A stretch of 31,318 nucleotides of DNA, from positions 1 to 31,318 of the forward strand of contig JABDBT010000013.1 of NCBI GenBank assembly GCA_013288465.1, given 5' to 3'. This document shows positions 23,356 through 31,318 of this stretch, in pieces. Position 1 is the first letter of the stretch. Every line of letters starts with the position of its first letter. Origin of the DNA: Bacteroidota bacterium (GTDB lineage: Bacteria; Bacteroidota; Bacteroidia; Sphingobacteriales; Sphingobacteriaceae). The notes below the pieces were generated by a model. It ran no database searches. It saw only the letters and a list, made by a program, of their open reading frames with translations, and was not told where the DNA came from. Made by a program: the position numbers and the translations under genes.

Positions 23356-23916
23356 ATGATTCACAAAATAGTCCGGCTGGTTACATTTTTAGTTGTAATG
23401 TCAGTTGCATTTACAGCCACCGCACAAACTTATACTACTTCCCGGGATGTCAATATTTTCGGTGATACTGTAATTACATACCATGACCAAACAGGTGCTG
23501 TTGCTTATACAGCCACAAACACTACAGATATTTTTGGCAATAAAACCGCAAAAATTACCGATAATTTTGGCAGAGAGGTCCAGTCTGTCAAAAATACCAC
23601 CGATATTCTTGGCAACGTAACCCAAACCGTAGCAGGTAACAATGGCCTGCCCAAGGCCAGCATCAAAGTTTCGAAAGATATTTTCGGAAACGATCAAAAG
23701 GTGATATCTGACCCGCAGGGACTTACTGTTGCAACTTTAAGAACAACTACAGATGCAATGGGCAACACAACGAAAGTGATCACTGACGCCAGCGGGAAAG
23801 ATGTTATAACTATCAATATCTCTAAGGACATCTTCGGCAATGATGTAAAAAAGATTAATACTCAAATGGATACTCAATCTGCAAACAAAATATTAAAGCT
23901 TTCCGGTGAACTTTAG
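23356..23916 (+). CDS. Secreted protein with six 25-residue repeats
   Basis: 186 residues. A signal peptide ends after TATAQ (near residue 24). Then the motif D/N-I-F/L/M-G-N/D recurs exactly every 25 residues, at 33, 58, 83, 108, 133 and 158. Each unit also has a second turn, often D-x-x-G, about 11-14 residues later (KITDNFGR, VISDPQG, VITDASG). The pattern of strand, glycine turn and strand resembles YD/RHS-type repeats, but there is no toxin tip or shell domain. A small beta-solenoid or beta-sheet cell-surface protein is a reasonable guess. No cysteine or enzyme motif. Unknown function. Confidence 0.8.
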   Translation: MIHKIVRLVTFLVVMSVAFTATAQTYTTSRDVNIFGDTVITYHDQTGAVAYTATNTTDIFGNKTAKITDNFGREVQSVKNTTDILGNVTQTVAGNNGLPKASIKVSKDIFGNDQKVISDPQGLTVATLRTTTDAMGNTTKVITDASGKDVITINISKDIFGNDVKKINTQMDTQSANKILKLSGEL

Positions 23917-24065
23917 ATTCTCAAATATTCGGAATGGACCGGCTCAAAAAGTTAGAAGCCTCAAGTCGAAAAGTTTGTTGACCTTATAGGGGACTATTTT
24001 GTTTCCACCTGCTTTGCAACGATACTACTACCTGGTGTTAAAATTATTGGTTACGCCTTTATCGA

Positions 24066-24097
24066 TTTGAAAATTCGGGTGAATACAATTAATTTTG
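24066..24097 (+). promoter_or_regulatory. Promoter of the lipoprotein gene
   Basis: TTTG at 24066-24069, then 20 bases, then TAATTTTG at 24090-24097, fits the Bacteroidota -33/-7 consensus closely. Transcription would start near 24104, which supports the ATG at 24122 over the upstream one at 24095. Confidence 0.65.
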
Positions 24098-24121
24098 CAT
24101 TATCTACACTCGAAAAAATTT

Positions 24122-24853
24122 ATGAAAAACCTTAATCTTATTTATGCCGTTTTGCTTTTGTCGGCGCTTACATCCTGTAAAAAAGGGGCTAACCCGCAAA
24201 TTTCCACAATCCAAAACAAACCTATTGAAATAGCTGCGGTGCGTGATTCCGTTTCTTACACTATAGATGGCAAAACATATACAGCCGGTGGAATGGGCCT
24301 TAATAATGTATCCAGTGGCGGAGAAGATGCAAACCGGAAGCTGGTTTACCCGGATAGCACCAAAAAATACGAGTATTCCCTTGTTGGCAATGCCGACTCG
24401 GTAATGTATTTTCAGAAAAACACAATATTTTCTAACAGTGCAAGCATAAATGTATTCTTTCTGAAAAAATACATCAGGCAACAACAAGGGCTTTACTGGA
24501 TGCCCGGGCTAAATGGTATCCTTAAATTGTTTACTGTTGGCAAATATTCATTGGCGGAGGACTTTGAATGGCAAAATTCGCAAAATGGTATTGCCATCGA
24601 CGTGTTAGCCAATAATAAAGGATATTCATCTTATAATGCTTATAACGGGATCAATACGGTCGTGATTCCACCCGGATTTCAAAAGAGTTCTACCTTCGAG
24701 ATCATAAGTTTTACACAAGCAACATCCGGAGGGTACAATTTGGAAGCAAAATTTACCGCAGCTGTATTTGACGCTACCGGCAATGGGAAACAATTGACAA
24801 ATGGTTACTTACGTCTCAATTTTGGGTTTTTTTACAACACTTCTGCTAATTGA
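24122..24853 (+). CDS. Lipoprotein of unknown function
   Basis: 243 residues. MKNLNLIYAVLLLSALTSC is a clear lipoprotein signal with the lipid-bearing cysteine at 19 (LTSC), followed by KKG. The rest is beta-rich with YTIDGKTYTAGGMG and a C-terminal FTAAVFDATGNGKQLTNGYLRLNF, a shape seen in DUF-type surface lipoproteins of Bacteroidota. No function is recognised. The start at 24122 was preferred because of the promoter at 24066-24097. Confidence 0.8.
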   Translation: MKNLNLIYAVLLLSALTSCKKGANPQISTIQNKPIEIAAVRDSVSYTIDGKTYTAGGMGLNNVSSGGEDANRKLVYPDSTKKYEYSLVGNADSVMYFQKNTIFSNSASINVFFLKKYIRQQQGLYWMPGLNGILKLFTVGKYSLAEDFEWQNSQNGIAIDVLANNKGYSSYNAYNGINTVVIPPGFQKSSTFEIISFTQATSGGYNLEAKFTAAVFDATGNGKQLTNGYLRLNFGFFYNTSAN

Positions 24854-24858
24854 GCAAC

Positions 24859-24888
24859 AAAGCCGCTTTACTTTCGTAAGGCGGCTTT
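24859..24888. terminator. Bidirectional terminator
   Basis: aaagccgcttta (24859-24870) pairs with taaggcggcttt (24877-24888), 12 bp including one G-T, with loop ctttcg. It sits between convergent genes ending at 24853 and 24932 and can serve both. Confidence 0.75.
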
Positions 24889-24931
24889 GGCATTATTTCT
24901 TCTAACCGAATATTTTGGCTCAAGTGGAAAA

Positions 24932-27091
24932 TTAAATCGCTTCCACCTCCAATACCGAACTTGTTTTGGCCCGTTTTAGGTACCATTTCAACCCCTGTTC
25001 CATTAATGTTTCGCCGCTAAATACCCGGCCATTTTCAGGGAATGCCGCTCTCGCCCCTGTATTCAAATTTATTTCGGTAACCCGGTATTTCTTATTCGGG
25101 TCAAGCCCGTTCATTTTCAATTCCGGGTAAGTATCCGCTTCAATACTTTCGAGGTTATAGGCAAAAACTACCGCCTCGTTTTTTGAGCTGTCCACATACA
25201 TCAAAGAGGCAAAATTAGTTTTGTATGGCGATACCAGCCGGTACATATCGCCGTAATTGATCACGTTTTGCAACCGTTTATAATTGTCGGTTACCGTACG
25301 GCTTAAGGTAATTTCGCGTTCGGTCATCTTTTTAACCATTACATCAAAACCCAGCTTGCATGACATGGCCACATCCAGTTTATACTTCAGCGATTCGCTT
25401 CCGGCAGCGGTAACATGCGCGCAGACAGCCAACGCGGGATAAAAATACGAATAGCCCCATTGTATCTTTATCCTGTCTATAGGGTACGTATTATCGCTCG
25501 GCCAAAATTCGTTGAAATACTTTAATGCACCATATTCTACCCGGCCGCCCCCGCTGGCACATAGCATCATATCAAGATTGGGGTATTTTGCACGTACGCG
25601 GTCAAGTACCTTATAGAAGCCCTGGGCATAGCGCACATACATGGCATCCTGGTCTTTTCCCATATAAGGGCTGTAGGCATTGTCCATCGAGCGGTTACAA
25701 TCCCATTTCATGTAGGATATGCCCGGCGATTCCTTCATCAGGTTATCAATAACGCCAAATACAAAATCCTGAACTGCCGGATTGGTAAGGTCGAGCACTA
25801 ACTGTGTGCGATAAAGGTGCTCGGGACGGTTAGGTGCCTTTAATACCCAATCGGGATGTTTTTCATACAATTCGCTTTTGGGGTTAACCATCTCGGGCTC
25901 TATCCAAATACCAAAATTCAATCCTTTTGCTGTTGCTTCCTTCACCAGGTAACCAATACCGTCGGGGAGCTTCTTTTTGTTCGCTTCCCAATCGCCCAAC
26001 CCCGCCCTTGAATCATTTCTTGGGTATTTGTTGGCAAACCACCCATCATCCAGCAAAAATAGGTCAACCCCCAGTTTTTTAGCTCCATCGAACAAATTTA
26101 CCAGTGTATCCTGGTTAAAGTTAAAATAGGTAGCCTCCCAGTTGTTGAGTAAAGTTTGCCGTTTTTGATGGCCGTTCCATATACCATAGTTAATTGCCCA
26201 GTTATGAAAATTGCGGCTTACTTGTCCTTCGCCGTTAGTTGTATAAGTGAATATAAAATGCGGCGTTTCAAAATTTTCTTTGGGCTTTAGCGGGTACGAT
26301 GATGCATAAGCATTTATGCCGGGGATGATCTTTAAGGAATTGCCCATATCCACATTCAGTTTCAATGACTCAAACTGGATATCAAAGTTGCCACTATAGG
26401 CAAGGCTCCCGGCAAAAACTTCCCCGGTGTTTTCGGTGACGTCATTATTGGGCGATACCATAAAAGACGGATTGTAATTACAGGCTGTTCTTACCCCCAG
26501 TTTTGATTGTATGCTGAATATTCCGGGAGGGAGCTGAAACTTATGCATTTGCATTTCGTAATTATACTCGCCATAAAAATGGGTAAGATAATTTTGCGCT
26601 GAAGTGATATTAATGAAAGCTGACGCGTAACGGTTAAGTATCACGTCGGCTTTTTCAGTATGGTTAATGGTGGTCCAGGTTTCAATGATATTTTGTGTTT
26701 GATAGGCCTTATAATGCAGCGTAACATAAAACGGGTAGGAGGGGTCCTTTAGCCTGATGTCGGTTAGCGTTATATTTGAGTTTTCATGTTTAACGTCATA
26801 CCCCTGGTAAACCAGATCTAACGACATATTGCCGTCAGCGTGTTTTACGGCTAAGGCGGGTTCATTGAGATAGGTAGATCCACCGGCGGCGTAAGCCGGG
26901 TTGAGCGCTGCATTGATGTTTCGGTATCCCGTGGTATCTGATAGTTTTTTGCCGAGATAAATTTGCTGTAAATGCCCCCCGGCATCCGGCTGATAAACAA
27001 TTGCCGATGTGCCCGTTGTGATAACAATTTTTTGTGCAAACAGCACGATAGAAGAAAGTGATAATATAAGGGACAAGATTGCTTTTTTCAT
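24932..27091 (-). CDS. GH36 alpha-galactosidase, secreted
   Basis: 719 residues. A Sec signal peptide (MKKAILSLILSLSSIVLFAQ) precedes an N-terminal beta-sandwich and a (beta/alpha)8 barrel. The nucleophile is D464 in MKWDCN and the acid/base is D533 in WPSDNTYP, the standard GH36/clan GH-D residues; LLDDGWF and IWIEPEMV mark the first barrel strands. It releases terminal alpha-galactose from oligosaccharides such as raffinose or plant galactomannan in the periplasm. Only 44 bases separate it from the AraC gene upstream, so it may be the last gene of that operon or controlled by the same regulator. Confidence 0.93.
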   Translation of the reverse strand: MKKAILSLILSLSSIVLFAQKIVITTGTSAIVYQPDAGGHLQQIYLGKKLSDTTGYRNINAALNPAYAAGGSTYLNEPALAVKHADGNMSLDLVYQGYDVKHENSNITLTDIRLKDPSYPFYVTLHYKAYQTQNIIETWTTINHTEKADVILNRYASAFINITSAQNYLTHFYGEYNYEMQMHKFQLPPGIFSIQSKLGVRTACNYNPSFMVSPNNDVTENTGEVFAGSLAYSGNFDIQFESLKLNVDMGNSLKIIPGINAYASSYPLKPKENFETPHFIFTYTTNGEGQVSRNFHNWAINYGIWNGHQKRQTLLNNWEATYFNFNQDTLVNLFDGAKKLGVDLFLLDDGWFANKYPRNDSRAGLGDWEANKKKLPDGIGYLVKEATAKGLNFGIWIEPEMVNPKSELYEKHPDWVLKAPNRPEHLYRTQLVLDLTNPAVQDFVFGVIDNLMKESPGISYMKWDCNRSMDNAYSPYMGKDQDAMYVRYAQGFYKVLDRVRAKYPNLDMMLCASGGGRVEYGALKYFNEFWPSDNTYPIDRIKIQWGYSYFYPALAVCAHVTAAGSESLKYKLDVAMSCKLGFDVMVKKMTEREITLSRTVTDNYKRLQNVINYGDMYRLVSPYKTNFASLMYVDSSKNEAVVFAYNLESIEADTYPELKMNGLDPNKKYRVTEINLNTGARAAFPENGRVFSGETLMEQGLKWYLKRAKTSSVLEVEAI

Positions 27092-27135
27092 TCGATTGTT
27101 GGTTCTAATAAAAGTTCTTTTTTTATATTGATAAA

Positions 27136-28014
27136 TTACCGGGCAATGTTGTTATAGTTGCTTATATACATTCGGGGTGTTTTACCGGTTACTGTTTTAA
27201 ACACACGATTGAAGTTGTTTACGCTATTAAAGCCGCAGCTAAAAGCAACATTGCTTATTGTTTTATAGTCGGCATCGTTTAACATTTTACAGGCTTCGTT
27301 AACCCTGATCTTGCTTAGGAAATTGATAAAGGTATATTTTGTATGTTTTTTAAAATACCTGCAGAAAGCATGAGCCGTCATGTTGGCCTGGCCGGCAACA
27401 TCATCTAAAGTTAGCTGGTGTGTGGCGTTTTGAACAATGTAATCATAAATGAAGCCTATACGCATACCCTCGCTATCGGTAATTGAACGTACATAATTGT
27501 TTGACACTATGGGCTCCAGGTCTGAACATTCGCTGAAACATTGCAATAATTGCACAAAGGCAAGCATGCGCCCAATTCCATCATTGAGGTGAATAGTAGT
27601 TATTAAACCGGATACATTTTGGCGAATAGATTGGGGGATTTTGAACCCATTGCTTAGTTTTTGTAAAAGCGCATGAATGTTTTTCATCTCGGGCAGCCCA
27701 AGCAAAGCAAGCAATTTACCTTGTGGATTGAAAAATATTGTGATAGCATGAACTTGTTTTGTACTGTTGGGTTCAAAATATTCGGGATCGCTCTTAAATA
27801 CATGCGGCTGGTTTGATCCTAATAAAAATACATCGCCTGCACTAAAATTACGGATGTCGTTACCTGCGATCAATGTCCCTTCACCTTCTACTATCCAGGT
27901 AAGCTGAACTTCCTGGTGCCGGTGCAAATGTTTATAAAAATAGGGCAGTACTTCGTTCTGTACTATTATAGTATGGTCATGGGGAACAGGTATGGTGAAT
28001 GGCAGTATTTTCAT
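27136..28014 (-). CDS. AraC-family transcriptional regulator
   Basis: 292 residues from the ATG at 28014; the frame opens 9 bases earlier at a TTG codon, so the ATG is preferred. The N-terminal half has an AraC-binding cupin (YKHLHRHQEVQLTWIVEGEGTLIAG... FSAGDVFLLGSNQPH). The C-terminal HTH_18 pair has LTLDDVAGQANMTAHAFCRYFKKHTKYTFINFLSKIRVNEACKML and ISNVAFSCGFNSVNNFNRVFKTVTGKTP. It lies 9 bases after the FAD-dependent dehydrogenase gene and 44 bases before the alpha-galactosidase gene. It likely regulates the hydroxyproline operon, possibly in response to a pathway intermediate; control of the galactosidase gene is another possibility. Confidence 0.92.
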   Translation of the reverse strand: MKILPFTIPVPHDHTIIVQNEVLPYFYKHLHRHQEVQLTWIVEGEGTLIAGNDIRNFSAGDVFLLGSNQPHVFKSDPEYFEPNSTKQVHAITIFFNPQGKLLALLGLPEMKNIHALLQKLSNGFKIPQSIRQNVSGLITTIHLNDGIGRMLAFVQLLQCFSECSDLEPIVSNNYVRSITDSEGMRIGFIYDYIVQNATHQLTLDDVAGQANMTAHAFCRYFKKHTKYTFINFLSKIRVNEACKMLNDADYKTISNVAFSCGFNSVNNFNRVFKTVTGKTPRMYISNYNNIAR

Positions 28015-28023
28015 AGCAAACAA

Positions 28024-29271
28024 TTAACTATATCTGTCGGGATTAAAGGCCCCTGTTTGCATTGATAAAGTATGCCCCTGTATCATTTCGGTAATAAGTT
28101 TCCCGGTAGCCGGTCCAAGGCTCAGTCCCATCATACCATGGCCACCGGCAACCAGCAGGTTTTGATATTTACCGGATCGTCCAATGTAGGGCAAGCCATC
28201 GGGCGAGCAGGGCCTGAAACCATGCCATATTTTTTCGGCTTCGGGAATAGCAGGAGAAAGATCGGGAAAGTATTTTGGGATGGCTTCTACAATGCCCTTT
28301 ACCCGGTTCATGTTCACTTTGTTATTCATTGCCCCAAGTTCCATTGTTCCGCCAAAGCGGACCTGGTTGCCCATTGGTGTTACCGAAACCCTTGCTTCCA
28401 TCAGTAGCGAAGCGATAGACATTCGCTGTTGCGGTTCATCGTACATGAACGAATAACCTTTTCCCGGCATCAGCGGCACATTTAAACCAATAAGCTTTGT
28501 TATTGCGGGCGACCAGGCGCCACCGGCTATTACCACCTCATCGGCCTGGAAAGTCTCGGTATGCGTATGTATATTGGTAATTTTAGCTTGCTGATGATCT
28601 ATCTTTATCACCTCGCTGCCACGCGATATTTTTACCCCGGCAGTTTCAAGATAGGCTGTAAGCCGGCGCATCAGCACATGCGGCGCAAGGTGCGAATCGC
28701 AACGATAATGTACCGCGCCGGCAACATCAAGGTTTAATTGTGGCTGCAAAGCACGTGCTTGTTCGGCAGATAGCGCTTCCACATCTAAACCTAACGCCCT
28801 GGCTTTTTCTGCCAGGTGTACTTCTTCTTCACCGGCCTTTTCGGTTTTATAAAGCATTAATATGCCATTGTTTGCCAGGCCAAAATCAAATCCCGGCTCT
28901 TTAGCGATATCCTGGTATAGGGCTTTACTTAATATAGACAAGTCGCGCAGCGGAACTGCCGAGCGGTTAACATGTGCTGCCGTAGCGCTTTTTATAAATT
29001 TTAACCCCCATTTAACCAGGTCAAGATTTAAAGTAGGGCGAACATAGAAAGGGCTTTTGCTATCAAACATCCAGCGGATGCCTTGTTCGAGCATGCCCGG
29101 CGCGGCCAGCGGCACAAAATGGCTGGGGACAATCATGCCGGCATTACCAAACGAGCAATTATCATCTATCGAGCCTTTATCAAGTACCGTTACTTCGGCT
29201 CCGGCCTTGTTCAAATAATAGGCCGTGCTCAGCCCAATAATGCCGCCACCAATAATAATTACTTTTTGCAT
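28024..29271 (-). CDS. FAD-dependent D-amino acid dehydrogenase (D-hydroxyproline type)
   Basis: 415 residues, DAO family. The FAD fold is at residues 4-14 (VIIIGGGIIGL) with the acidic D31 following strand two (VTVLDKG); the C-terminal GYSFMYDEP and HGFRPCSPDGLPYIGR...GHGMMGLSLGPATGKL motifs are typical of DadA and related enzymes. In the hydroxyproline pathway it oxidises cis-4-hydroxy-D-proline to pyrroline-4-hydroxy-2-carboxylate. The neighbouring epimerase makes this substrate, so context supports D-hydroxyproline over D-alanine. One base separates it from the epimerase gene. Confidence 0.88.
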   Translation of the reverse strand: MQKVIIIGGGIIGLSTAYYLNKAGAEVTVLDKGSIDDNCSFGNAGMIVPSHFVPLAAPGMLEQGIRWMFDSKSPFYVRPTLNLDLVKWGLKFIKSATAAHVNRSAVPLRDLSILSKALYQDIAKEPGFDFGLANNGILMLYKTEKAGEEEVHLAEKARALGLDVEALSAEQARALQPQLNLDVAGAVHYRCDSHLAPHVLMRRLTAYLETAGVKISRGSEVIKIDHQQAKITNIHTHTETFQADEVVIAGGAWSPAITKLIGLNVPLMPGKGYSFMYDEPQQRMSIASLLMEARVSVTPMGNQVRFGGTMELGAMNNKVNMNRVKGIVEAIPKYFPDLSPAIPEAEKIWHGFRPCSPDGLPYIGRSGKYQNLLVAGGHGMMGLSLGPATGKLITEMIQGHTLSMQTGAFNPDRYS

Positions 29272-29272
29272 A

Positions 29273-30274
29273 TTATATTACCTGGAACCCATACGCGTAT
29301 GGGTCGTCATCGTCAATTTTAATTGTATTATATCCATATACCCTGGCCCAGCCTTCGATACTTGGGATGATGGCCTTATATCCGGCCATGTTCACCACAT
29401 CCTCTACGCGGCCAATGAACTTGCTGCCAATAATACTTTCATGTATAAATTCGTCCCCCTTTTTTAACTTGCCTTTGGCAAACCATTGTGCCATACGGGC
29501 CGAAGTACCGGTACCACAGGGGGAGCGGTCTATAGCCTTATCGCCATAAAACACGGCATTACGAGCAGTAGCATCGGCCGAAAGAGTTTTACCCGCCCAT
29601 AAAATATGTGTACAGGTATTAATAGTGGGGTTTTGCGGATGTACAAAGGTGTATTTATCGTTAATGCGTTTACGCAGTTCGCGGCTCCAGGCTATTAGTT
29701 GGTCGGCAGCGTAGTTTTCCAGCCCGCTAAAGTTTTCTTGCGGGTCAATTATAGCATAATAATTACCGCCATAACTTACATCAAATGTTAGGTTGCCCAA
29801 ACCAGGGCAGTCCACCTCAAGGTTTTCGGCGGCCAGGTAAGCAGGTACGTTAGTGAGTTTTACTGATGTTACTTTGGCGCCTTCTTGCTTATACTCGATC
29901 AGCACCAGCCCGGCCGGTGCTTCCATACGTACTATGCCGGGTACTTTAGGCTTTATCAAACCTTCTTCAATGGCTATGGTAATGGTACCAATGGTGCCGT
30001 GGCCGCACATGGGCAGGCATCCGCTGGTTTCAATAAACAGCACGGCCACATCGTTTTCGGGATCATGCGGCGGGTATAAAATACTGCCCGACATCATATC
30101 ATGCCCGCGTGGCTCAAACATCAGGCCCTTGCGTATCCAATCATACTCCTTTAAAAAGTGCTGCCGCTTTTCGCTCATATTAGTGCCGTGCAGCACAGGA
30201 CCCCCGCCTGCAACAAGCCTTACAGGGTTACCGCAGGTATGGGCATCTACGCAAAAAAATGTTTTTACTGCCAT
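29273..30274 (-). CDS. 4-hydroxyproline 2-epimerase (proline racemase family)
   Basis: 333 residues. The two catalytic cysteines are C90 (LPMCGHGT) and C253 (SPCGTGTSA); retention of both marks a racemase or epimerase rather than the Cys-to-Thr 3-hydroxyproline dehydratase branch. The enzyme interconverts trans-4-hydroxy-L-proline and cis-4-hydroxy-D-proline. The genes on either side, a D-amino-acid dehydrogenase and an aldehyde dehydrogenase, complete a typical hydroxyproline-to-2-oxoglutarate set, which points away from simple proline racemase. One base separates it from each neighbour. Confidence 0.92.
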   Translation of the reverse strand: MAVKTFFCVDAHTCGNPVRLVAGGGPVLHGTNMSEKRQHFLKEYDWIRKGLMFEPRGHDMMSGSILYPPHDPENDVAVLFIETSGCLPMCGHGTIGTITIAIEEGLIKPKVPGIVRMEAPAGLVLIEYKQEGAKVTSVKLTNVPAYLAAENLEVDCPGLGNLTFDVSYGGNYYAIIDPQENFSGLENYAADQLIAWSRELRKRINDKYTFVHPQNPTINTCTHILWAGKTLSADATARNAVFYGDKAIDRSPCGTGTSARMAQWFAKGKLKKGDEFIHESIIGSKFIGRVEDVVNMAGYKAIIPSIEGWARVYGYNTIKIDDDDPYAYGFQVI

Positions 30275-30275
30275 A

Positions 30276-31318
30276 TTAGTTTTTTGTCCATTGTTGATTA
30301 ACCATGCGCCAGATATTTAACGGGTTGCCGTCCTTCAGTTCATCGGGCAATAATTGTTGCTGCCAGTTTTGCCAGCTTAGCGGGCGTACAAAACGGCGTA
30401 TGGCCGATGTGCCCACCGAAGTAAAACGGCTATCAGATGTAGCCGGAAATGGGCCGCCATGTTGCATTGCCGCGCATACCTCCACGCCGGTAGGCACGTT
30501 GTTTAGTATAATGCGACCGGCAATCTCTGTAGCTTTATCAATTATTGACTGATAATCAGCCAATTCTGTTTCTTCTGCCATTAAGGTTATAGTGAGTTGC
30601 CCTTCTAATGTGCTTATCAGTTGTTGTAACTGCGCTTTATCATCTGCGACAACTAATAAGGAATACGGCCCAAAAACCTCATCGCTGAATTTTGGATTAG
30701 CCAGGAATCTTGTTGCTAGTATTTTTACAATAACGGGTGAGGCCTGGTTAATGCCTTTTGAGTATGACCCCTTTGCTAATAATTGAGCACCGGTTTCATT
30801 TAGCATTTCATCCGATAACTTACTGAAGTTTTCACAAATGCCTTTGGTAAGCATCGTTGCCGGTGGAATAACTGAGATAGCATCAGCCAAAGCATGTTCA
30901 AAGCGACTTAACGCGGCTGACCGGATGCCCAAAAGCAACCCGGGATTAGTACAAAACTGGCCGGCACCCAGGGTAATGGATGCTGCATATTGTTTAGCCA
31001 ATTCTTCGGCCCTGGTATGCAAGATACCGGGTAATAATATCACCGGATTAATACTCCCCATCTCGGCAAATAATGGTATAGGCTGTTTGCGTTGCTGCAC
31101 AATTTGATGCAGGGCTATGCCTCCCTTAAATGAGCCGGTAAACGTAACCGCTTTAGTAAGTTCATGCTTCACTAACGCTTCACCTACAGCAAAACCATCA
31201 TCGTAAAGTATTGCAAATACACCATCCGGCATACCTGTTTTTAGCGCAGCCTTGAAGATAGCACCGGCCACAAGTGCGCTGGTACCCGGATGCGCTGGAT
31301 GCGCCTTCACAATTACCG
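30276..31318 (-). CDS. 2,5-dioxovalerate (alpha-ketoglutarate semialdehyde) dehydrogenase, 5' end cut
   Basis: About 347 codons of an aldehyde dehydrogenase are in the window; the frame is open at the right edge and its N-terminal third is outside. A GTG at 31310 is not a true start: the residues before it (VIVKAHPAHPGTS) are in the family NAD(P)-binding domain. The motifs TFTGSFKGG, FAEMGSINPVI (catalytic Glu) and GQFCTNPG (catalytic Cys at 30951-30953) are present. The AHPAHPGTS segment and short length of the family match 2,5-dioxovalerate dehydrogenases that finish hydroxyproline and sugar-acid degradation by making 2-oxoglutarate. Upstream dehydratase/deaminase genes probably lie beyond the edge. 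Confidence 0.88.
   Translation of the reverse strand, partial: VIVKAHPAHPGTSALVAGAIFKAALKTGMPDGVFAILYDDGFAVGEALVKHELTKAVTFTGSFKGGIALHQIVQQRKQPIPLFAEMGSINPVILLPGILHTRAEELAKQYAASITLGAGQFCTNPGLLLGIRSAALSRFEHALADAISVIPPATMLTKGICENFSKLSDEMLNETGAQLLAKGSYSKGINQASPVIVKILATRFLANPKFSDEVFGPYSLLVVADDKAQLQQLISTLEGQLTITLMAEETELADYQSIIDKATEIAGRIILNNVPTGVEVCAAMQHGGPFPATSDSRFTSVGTSAIRRFVRPLSWQNWQQQLLPDELKDGNPLNIWRMVNQQWTKN

Noticed and set aside
29853..30320. 155-codon plus-strand frame across the epimerase gene
   Set aside because: Antisense shadow of a gene with both catalytic cysteines in place; the composition is proline- and serine-rich as expected for an antisense frame.

Overview
The window looks like a chromosome segment of a Bacteroidota species, most likely family Sphingobacteriaceae (Mucilaginibacter- or Pedobacter-like). 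This is inferred from TAnnTTTG-type -7 promoter boxes, the lack of consistent Shine-Dalgarno sites, moderate GC content, many SPII lipoproteins, a Bacteroidota-type serine recombinase tail, and short repeat tracts in the spacers. No rRNA, CRISPR array or intact insertion sequence was seen.

Layout. (1) 1-369: the C-terminal end of a serine recombinase runs into the terminator and antisense strand of a tRNA-Glu gene, so the left edge looks like the end of an integrated element. (2) 711-6853: a tight five-gene operon, preceded by a broken DUF427 gene. It encodes a pyridine-nucleotide disulfide oxidoreductase, an ABC ATPase, a permease fused to a substrate-binding domain, EgtB and EgtD. Together these suggest making, importing and possibly re-reducing ergothioneine or a related betaine. 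The two halves of the binding domain are in swapped order compared with EgtU/ProX-type proteins. (3) 6854-7741: a non-coding, palindrome-rich stretch. (4) 7742-12874: housekeeping and accessory genes: an SDR oxidoreductase; a small lipoprotein, a VanZ-like protein and GcvH in an overlapping operon; a DUF4142 lipoprotein; a secreted OB-fold protein; a Gfo/Idh/MocA oxidoreductase; and a thioredoxin-like protein.

(5) 12939-16656 (minus strand): circularly permuted ATP-grasp, then alpha-E protein, then transglutaminase-like protein. This is a widespread gene set with no settled function, predicted to make or attach a peptide-like product. (6) 17054-20453: a secreted protein, then a four-gene plus-strand operon (anchored protein, multi-pass membrane protein, NarL-type histidine kinase, LuxR/NarL response regulator). 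(7) 20639-24853: an S9 peptidase, a secreted protein of six exact 25-residue repeats, and a lipoprotein. (8) 24932-31318 (minus strand): a hydroxyproline-catabolic operon (aldehyde dehydrogenase cut by the window edge, proline racemase-family epimerase, FAD-dependent D-amino-acid dehydrogenase, AraC regulator), followed closely by a secreted GH36 alpha-galactosidase.

The two most interesting loci are the egt operon with its circularly permuted binding domain and the ATP-grasp/alpha-E/transglutaminase cluster. All functions come from reading motifs by eye; no database search was run.
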